Assembly (NCBI GenBank): GCA_963674545.2
Contig: CAXXFB010000001.1
Span: forward strand, 1,054,001 to 1,118,000
Direction of reading: 5' to 3'
Source: JABGQS01 sp963674545
GTDB lineage: Bacteria > Bacillota > Clostridia > Christensenellales > SZUA-584
Length of the DNA: 64,000 nucleotides
Under the pieces are notes generated by a model, which saw only the letters and a list, made by a program, of their open reading frames with translations, had not been told where the DNA came from and searched no databases. A program made the translations under genes and the position numbers. Below are positions 60,824-64,000 of this stretch, one piece after another (the first letter of the stretch is position 1; every line of letters starts with the position of its first letter).

Positions 60824-62011
60824 TTATTTGCCGAGCAGACATTTTTCTTTCACTTCTAAATAATATTTAAAGTTTTCAAGAGACACATCAGGCGGAACCG
60901 AATGATCAAGCGTCGGCAAATAACGTCCTCTGGGCAGCATGTAATCGAGTACTTCCCTTACGCCGCGTTCGATTTCCTCCTTGGAATGACCGTCAGATAG
61001 CAGAATTTTGGGCAACCCTCCTATTAAACCGATATCACCCCCGAATTGCTTCCTCATAGTTATCGGATCAGCATTTGCTTTCACTTCTAATGGCCCGATT
61101 ATATCAACACCGCAGTCTATCATCATAGGTAAAAGCGGTTTTACATCACCGTCGCTGTCTAAATATACGTGATTTATGCAATGCTTCCTCGCTTCGTCTA
61201 TTACCCTTTTATAGCAAGGTACGAAAAACTTCTTGAATATAGATGGCGAAACAAGCGGTCCGGTGTTAAAGCACATATCCTCGAATATATGTAAAAGATC
61301 ATACTGCTTTACATCTTTCGTTCCAAGGCGTATGAGTTCAATCATATAATCCGCAATGAACTCCATCATCTCGGTTGCCAGTGATTCATCCTCATAAAAT
61401 ATGCAGCATGCATCCTCTGTACCCATCCAGCGCCGGAGCATACTATAAAATCCGATATGACCTATATAAAACAAAGATAACGGATAAGCTCTTTCAGTGT
61501 CGTTCCATTCACTTACCTTCTTGCTCCAGTCTTTAGACAGACGCTCTATGTTCGCAATATAACGTCTTTTCATATCAAGGAAATCAGCCCTATTTTTCAC
61601 AGGAAAACTTAAATGCTGATCCATTGATAAACGACATTCATTAATGCTTCCTTCTATTAGTATTTTAATAACATTGCCGCAATCGTCTCTGTATGTTCTT
61701 GTACGTCCGTCATCCTCATAAACTATTTCCTCAAACGGAGGCATAGGTTTATATGTGTTTATCTCAGTCATCTCAATCCAGCCGTTTAGTTGGGTAAAAT
61801 ATTCAATAGGTTTATTTGTCATTAATATAAGATCATTGTCTTTAATTCCCTCAAAAAAATCCATGCCTTCAGGTATACCCAATGCGGAAAGCGGCAACCC
61901 TTCCTGCACCCATCTATATGCCGTTTGCGGCCATATGGCTATTTCCATATTAAATATTCTGTCAATTGGTTTGCCTTCGAAAAGCCCTAAAAATCTTTCT
62001 CTATTATTCAT
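60824..62011 (-). CDS. UroD-like (uroporphyrinogen decarboxylase superfamily) protein
   Basis: The ATG at 62011 follows AAAGGAG and gives 395 residues; a longer start at 62080 has no site. 'MNNRERFLGLFEGKPIDRIFNMEI' is the standard opening of catabolic UroD-like proteins, followed by 'LLHIFEDMCFNTGPLVSP', 'NHVYLDSDGDVKPLLPMMI', 'GVDIIGPLEVKANADP' and 'LIGGLPKILLSDG'. Relatives include corrinoid methyltransferases (MtaA/MtbA-like) and many uncharacterised enzymes next to sugar or aromatic catabolism genes. No corrinoid-protein gene is visible here. It lies between the ABC ATPase and the GH106-like gene. Confidence 0.82.
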   Translation of the reverse strand: MNNRERFLGLFEGKPIDRIFNMEIAIWPQTAYRWVQEGLPLSALGIPEGMDFFEGIKDNDLILMTNKPIEYFTQLNGWIEMTEINTYKPMPPFEEIVYEDDGRTRTYRDDCGNVIKILIEGSINECRLSMDQHLSFPVKNRADFLDMKRRYIANIERLSKDWSKKVSEWNDTERAYPLSLFYIGHIGFYSMLRRWMGTEDACCIFYEDESLATEMMEFIADYMIELIRLGTKDVKQYDLLHIFEDMCFNTGPLVSPSIFKKFFVPCYKRVIDEARKHCINHVYLDSDGDVKPLLPMMIDCGVDIIGPLEVKANADPITMRKQFGGDIGLIGGLPKILLSDGHSKEEIERGVREVLDYMLPRGRYLPTLDHSVPPDVSLENFKYYLEVKEKCLLGK

Positions 62012-62136
62012 AAAATCACTCCTTTTCATATTTTTTTCTGAATAATGTCGATTATTAAACAAATAAATACTTATAAGCATTTACAAAAACCATTTTGTAA
62101 AATCATTTATTTGTTGTTAAATCCACTTTTCAAATA

Positions 62137-63246
62137 TCACGCTTTTTTATAATCAATCAGAGTTTTCTCTGTTTTTGTATCGAAAACATAAAGATTTTCA
62201 GTATCAAAACACAGTGATATCTTTTCTCCTGCCTGGATATTATACGTAGCCGGCAACCTTACGTTTATTTTCTCCTGTGTATTATTGGGAACGGTAATCA
62301 AAAAAACATCAGAGCCTGTCTGTTCGTATAAATCCACTTCCATATCTATCGAATTGTCTCCCTTTGGAATTATATGTTCCGGTCGTATCCCAAATAGCAC
62401 TTCTCCTCCAAAAGCATCTTTGTCAATCATCTTTGCCCTGCTTTCAGATATAACGATTTCTATATTCCACATACAAGCTACCGCCTTGTCTCCCCGCCGT
62501 TCCAGCCTGCCGCTCCAAACGTTCATCTGCGGGCTTCCGATAAACTGCGCGACAAATCGATTTTCAGGCTTATTGTATAGATTTGTCGGCGATTCAATTT
62601 GTTGTATAATCCCATCTTTCATCACAACTATATGGCTTCCCATAGTCATAGCTTCCGTTTGGTCGTGTGTAACATAAATAAAAGTAGTTTTGATCTTTCT
62701 GTAAAGCTTTAATATCTCAGAACGCATAACAACTCTCAACTTTGCATCCAGATTCGAGAGCGGTTCGTCCATAAGGAATACATCTGTATTGCGTACTATC
62801 GCGCGTCCTAATGCAACACGCTGTTGTTGACCTCCAGATAGCGCCTTGGGTTTGCGCTTCAGATAAGGAGTAATGTCGAGCATCTCAGCCGCTTCTTCCA
62901 CACGCATCTTTATCTCATTTTTTGGCATCTTGCGAAGCTTTAATCCGAACGCCATGTTATCAAATACGCTCATATGAGGATACAGAGCGTAATTCTGAAA
63001 CACCATCGCAATATCCCTGTCTTTCGGTTCCACCCCGTTAACCAGTTTATCGCCGATATAGAGTTCTCCCTCTGTTATATCTTCCAGTCCTGCAATCATG
63101 CGCAGCGTTGTAGATTTTCCGCATCCGGATGGGCCCACCAGTACTATAAAATCCCCATGTTCAACCTTCATTGAAAAATCTCTGACCGCATAATCATTTC
63201 CATTTGAATATTTTTTTGCAACGTTTTTAAATGTAATAGATGCCAT
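62137..63246 (-). CDS. Carbohydrate ABC transporter ATP-binding protein (UgpC/MsmK/MalK type)
   Basis: 369 residues. Walker A 'GPSGCGKSTTLRMIAG' (about residues 38-53), Q-loop 'MVFQNYALYPHMSVFDN', signature 'LSGGQQQRVALGRA', Walker B 'DVFLMDEPLSNLDAKLR' and H-switch 'VTHDQTEAMTM'. A C-terminal TOBE/OB domain ('FGIRPEHI', 'VNVRLP'-like 'INVRLPATY') marks the MalK/UgpC subfamily that energises di- and oligosaccharide importers. Adjacent to the permease upstream (13-bp gap). Such ATPases can serve several importers. Confidence 0.94.
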   Translation of the reverse strand: MASITFKNVAKKYSNGNDYAVRDFSMKVEHGDFIVLVGPSGCGKSTTLRMIAGLEDITEGELYIGDKLVNGVEPKDRDIAMVFQNYALYPHMSVFDNMAFGLKLRKMPKNEIKMRVEEAAEMLDITPYLKRKPKALSGGQQQRVALGRAIVRNTDVFLMDEPLSNLDAKLRVVMRSEILKLYRKIKTTFIYVTHDQTEAMTMGSHIVVMKDGIIQQIESPTNLYNKPENRFVAQFIGSPQMNVWSGRLERRGDKAVACMWNIEIVISESRAKMIDKDAFGGEVLFGIRPEHIIPKGDNSIDMEVDLYEQTGSDVFLITVPNNTQEKINVRLPATYNIQAGEKISLCFDTENLYVFDTKTEKTLIDYKKA

Positions 63247-63259
63247 TTTACCCTCCTAT

Positions 63260-64000
63260 TTATCCCTTGACTGCCCCGCCTGTTAGCCCACTCACAAAAT
63301 ACTTCTGAACAAAGCAGAAAAATATAATCAATGGAATTAGTATTATACAAATTGCAGCGCACAGCGGACCCCAGTTTGTACCAAACTGAGCGGAAAATGA
63401 TATTAAACCTAATGGAATTGTCTTTAAATTGGAAGCTGCCAATACACATGAGGCCCATAGCAATTCGCCCCACCAAGATACAAATAATAATATTGCATTT
63501 GTAGCAATTGCAGGGAGCATCATTGGTACTGCAATTTTTGTAAAAGACTTTACCTCTGTGCATCCGTCAATACGTGCCGCTTCTAGCAATTCGTTTGGTA
63601 AAGTATTAAAGAAATTCCGGAATATATATGTAGTCATTGGTAGACCCCAGGCTATGTATGGTAATATCAAAGACAAATACTTACCAGTTATTTGCATTTT
63701 AGAAATAATTAAATACATCGGCATCAATACTGACTCCGATGGCAGCATGGTACATACAATTATCAAAAACATAATTAATTCAGCATATCTTATCTTTAAG
63801 CGCGACAAGGCATACCCCGCTAAGCCGCCAAAAATTAGTGTAAATGCCATAACAATCGACACAACAATAACGCTGTTTAGCATGTATTCGCCAATATTTG
63901 CAGTGTCCCATGCGATTAGGTAATTTCCAAATTCCCATGTTTCAGGCAAACCCCAAATATTCCTGTAGAATTCAGATGTGGACTTGAGCGATGTGATTAT
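63260..64000 (-). CDS. Carbohydrate ABC transporter permease (MalG/UgpE type), 5' end beyond the window
   Basis: 247 codons are visible, open to the window edge, reading IITSLKSTSEFYRNIWGLP before 'NYLIAWDTANIGEYMLNS'. Five TM helices are seen, and the EAA loop 'EAARIDGCTEVKSFTKIAVPMMLP' is canonical for MalG-type inner-membrane permeases. The C-terminal 'FVQKYFVSGLTGGAVKG' is the family ending. The partner MalF-type permease and substrate-binding protein should lie just outside the window. Confidence 0.93.
   Translation of the reverse strand: MITSLKSTSEFYRNIWGLPETWEFGNYLIAWDTANIGEYMLNSVIVVSIVMAFTLIFGGLAGYALSRLKIRYAELIMFLIIVCTMLPSESVLMPMYLIISKMQITGKYLSLILPYIAWGLPMTTYIFRNFFNTLPNELLEAARIDGCTEVKSFTKIAVPMMLPAIATNAILLFVSWWGELLWASCVLAASNLKTIPLGLISFSAQFGTNWGPLCAAICIILIPLIIFFCFVQKYFVSGLTGGAVKG

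Overview
The window looks like chromosomal DNA of a low-to-mid-GC anaerobic Bacillota, most likely a gut Clostridia. Supporting signs are AGGAGG-type ribosome binding sites, consensus TTGACA/TATAAT promoters, a CwlD-like amidase, PspA, several BlaI/BlaR1-type regulator pairs, and monosaccharide use through FucI/FucU. After the first 11.6 kb almost every gene is on the minus strand. No rRNA, complete tRNA or CRISPR array is visible.

Layout. 0-11.6 kb is a mixed accessory region: a pseudouridine-synthase-like protein lacking the catalytic Asp; a BlaI/BlaR1 pair whose sensor carries a VanW-like C-terminus; a frameshifted methyltransferase; a sialidase-like protein with diaminopropionate ammonia-lyase; a Gly/Ser-rich membrane protein with PspA; a second methyltransferase; and an XRE regulator with a membrane protein. 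11.6-22.4 kb (minus strand) reads as one long operon: CwlD-like amidase, three lipoproteins of one family, two ABC-2 permeases, an intact ABC ATPase, a degenerate ABC ATPase, a secreted CARDB-like protein and an FtsX-like permease. 22.5-50.0 kb is an expansion of that lipoprotein family (mature N-terminus C-Q-x-T-P-E, C-terminus INAIDGSIID...GY). I count 18 copies in about 33 kb: 15 free-standing and 3 fused to the C-terminus of BlaR1/M56 sensors, each fusion paired with its own BlaI. 50.1-52.4 kb holds a histidine kinase, an OmpR-type response regulator and a 45-codon membrane peptide. 52.4-53.2 kb is a gene-poor scar with tRNA-3'-end-like repeats. 53.2-64.0 kb is a deoxyhexose module (fucI, fucU, FGGY kinase) with UroD-like proteins, a GH106-like glycosidase and a carbohydrate ABC transporter that runs off the window.

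How it may fit together. Three promoters (response regulator, 10-gene lipoprotein array, amidase-lipoprotein-ABC operon) share TTACAA direct repeats with an 11-bp period, about 37 bp upstream of a -10 box. This points to one two-component regulon covering envelope lipoproteins, a cell-wall amidase and an exporter. The same lipoprotein domain also sits where BlaR1 normally has its penicillin sensor, so it may be both the sensory module and the regulated effector of an undescribed envelope-stress or ligand-response system. Four of the 18 copies are disrupted (three single nonsense codons and one frameshift), and two neighbours share a nearly identical 300-bp block, so the locus is turning over. 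The function of the family is not known to me. I believe NCBI calls it DUF6034, but that is from memory and unchecked.
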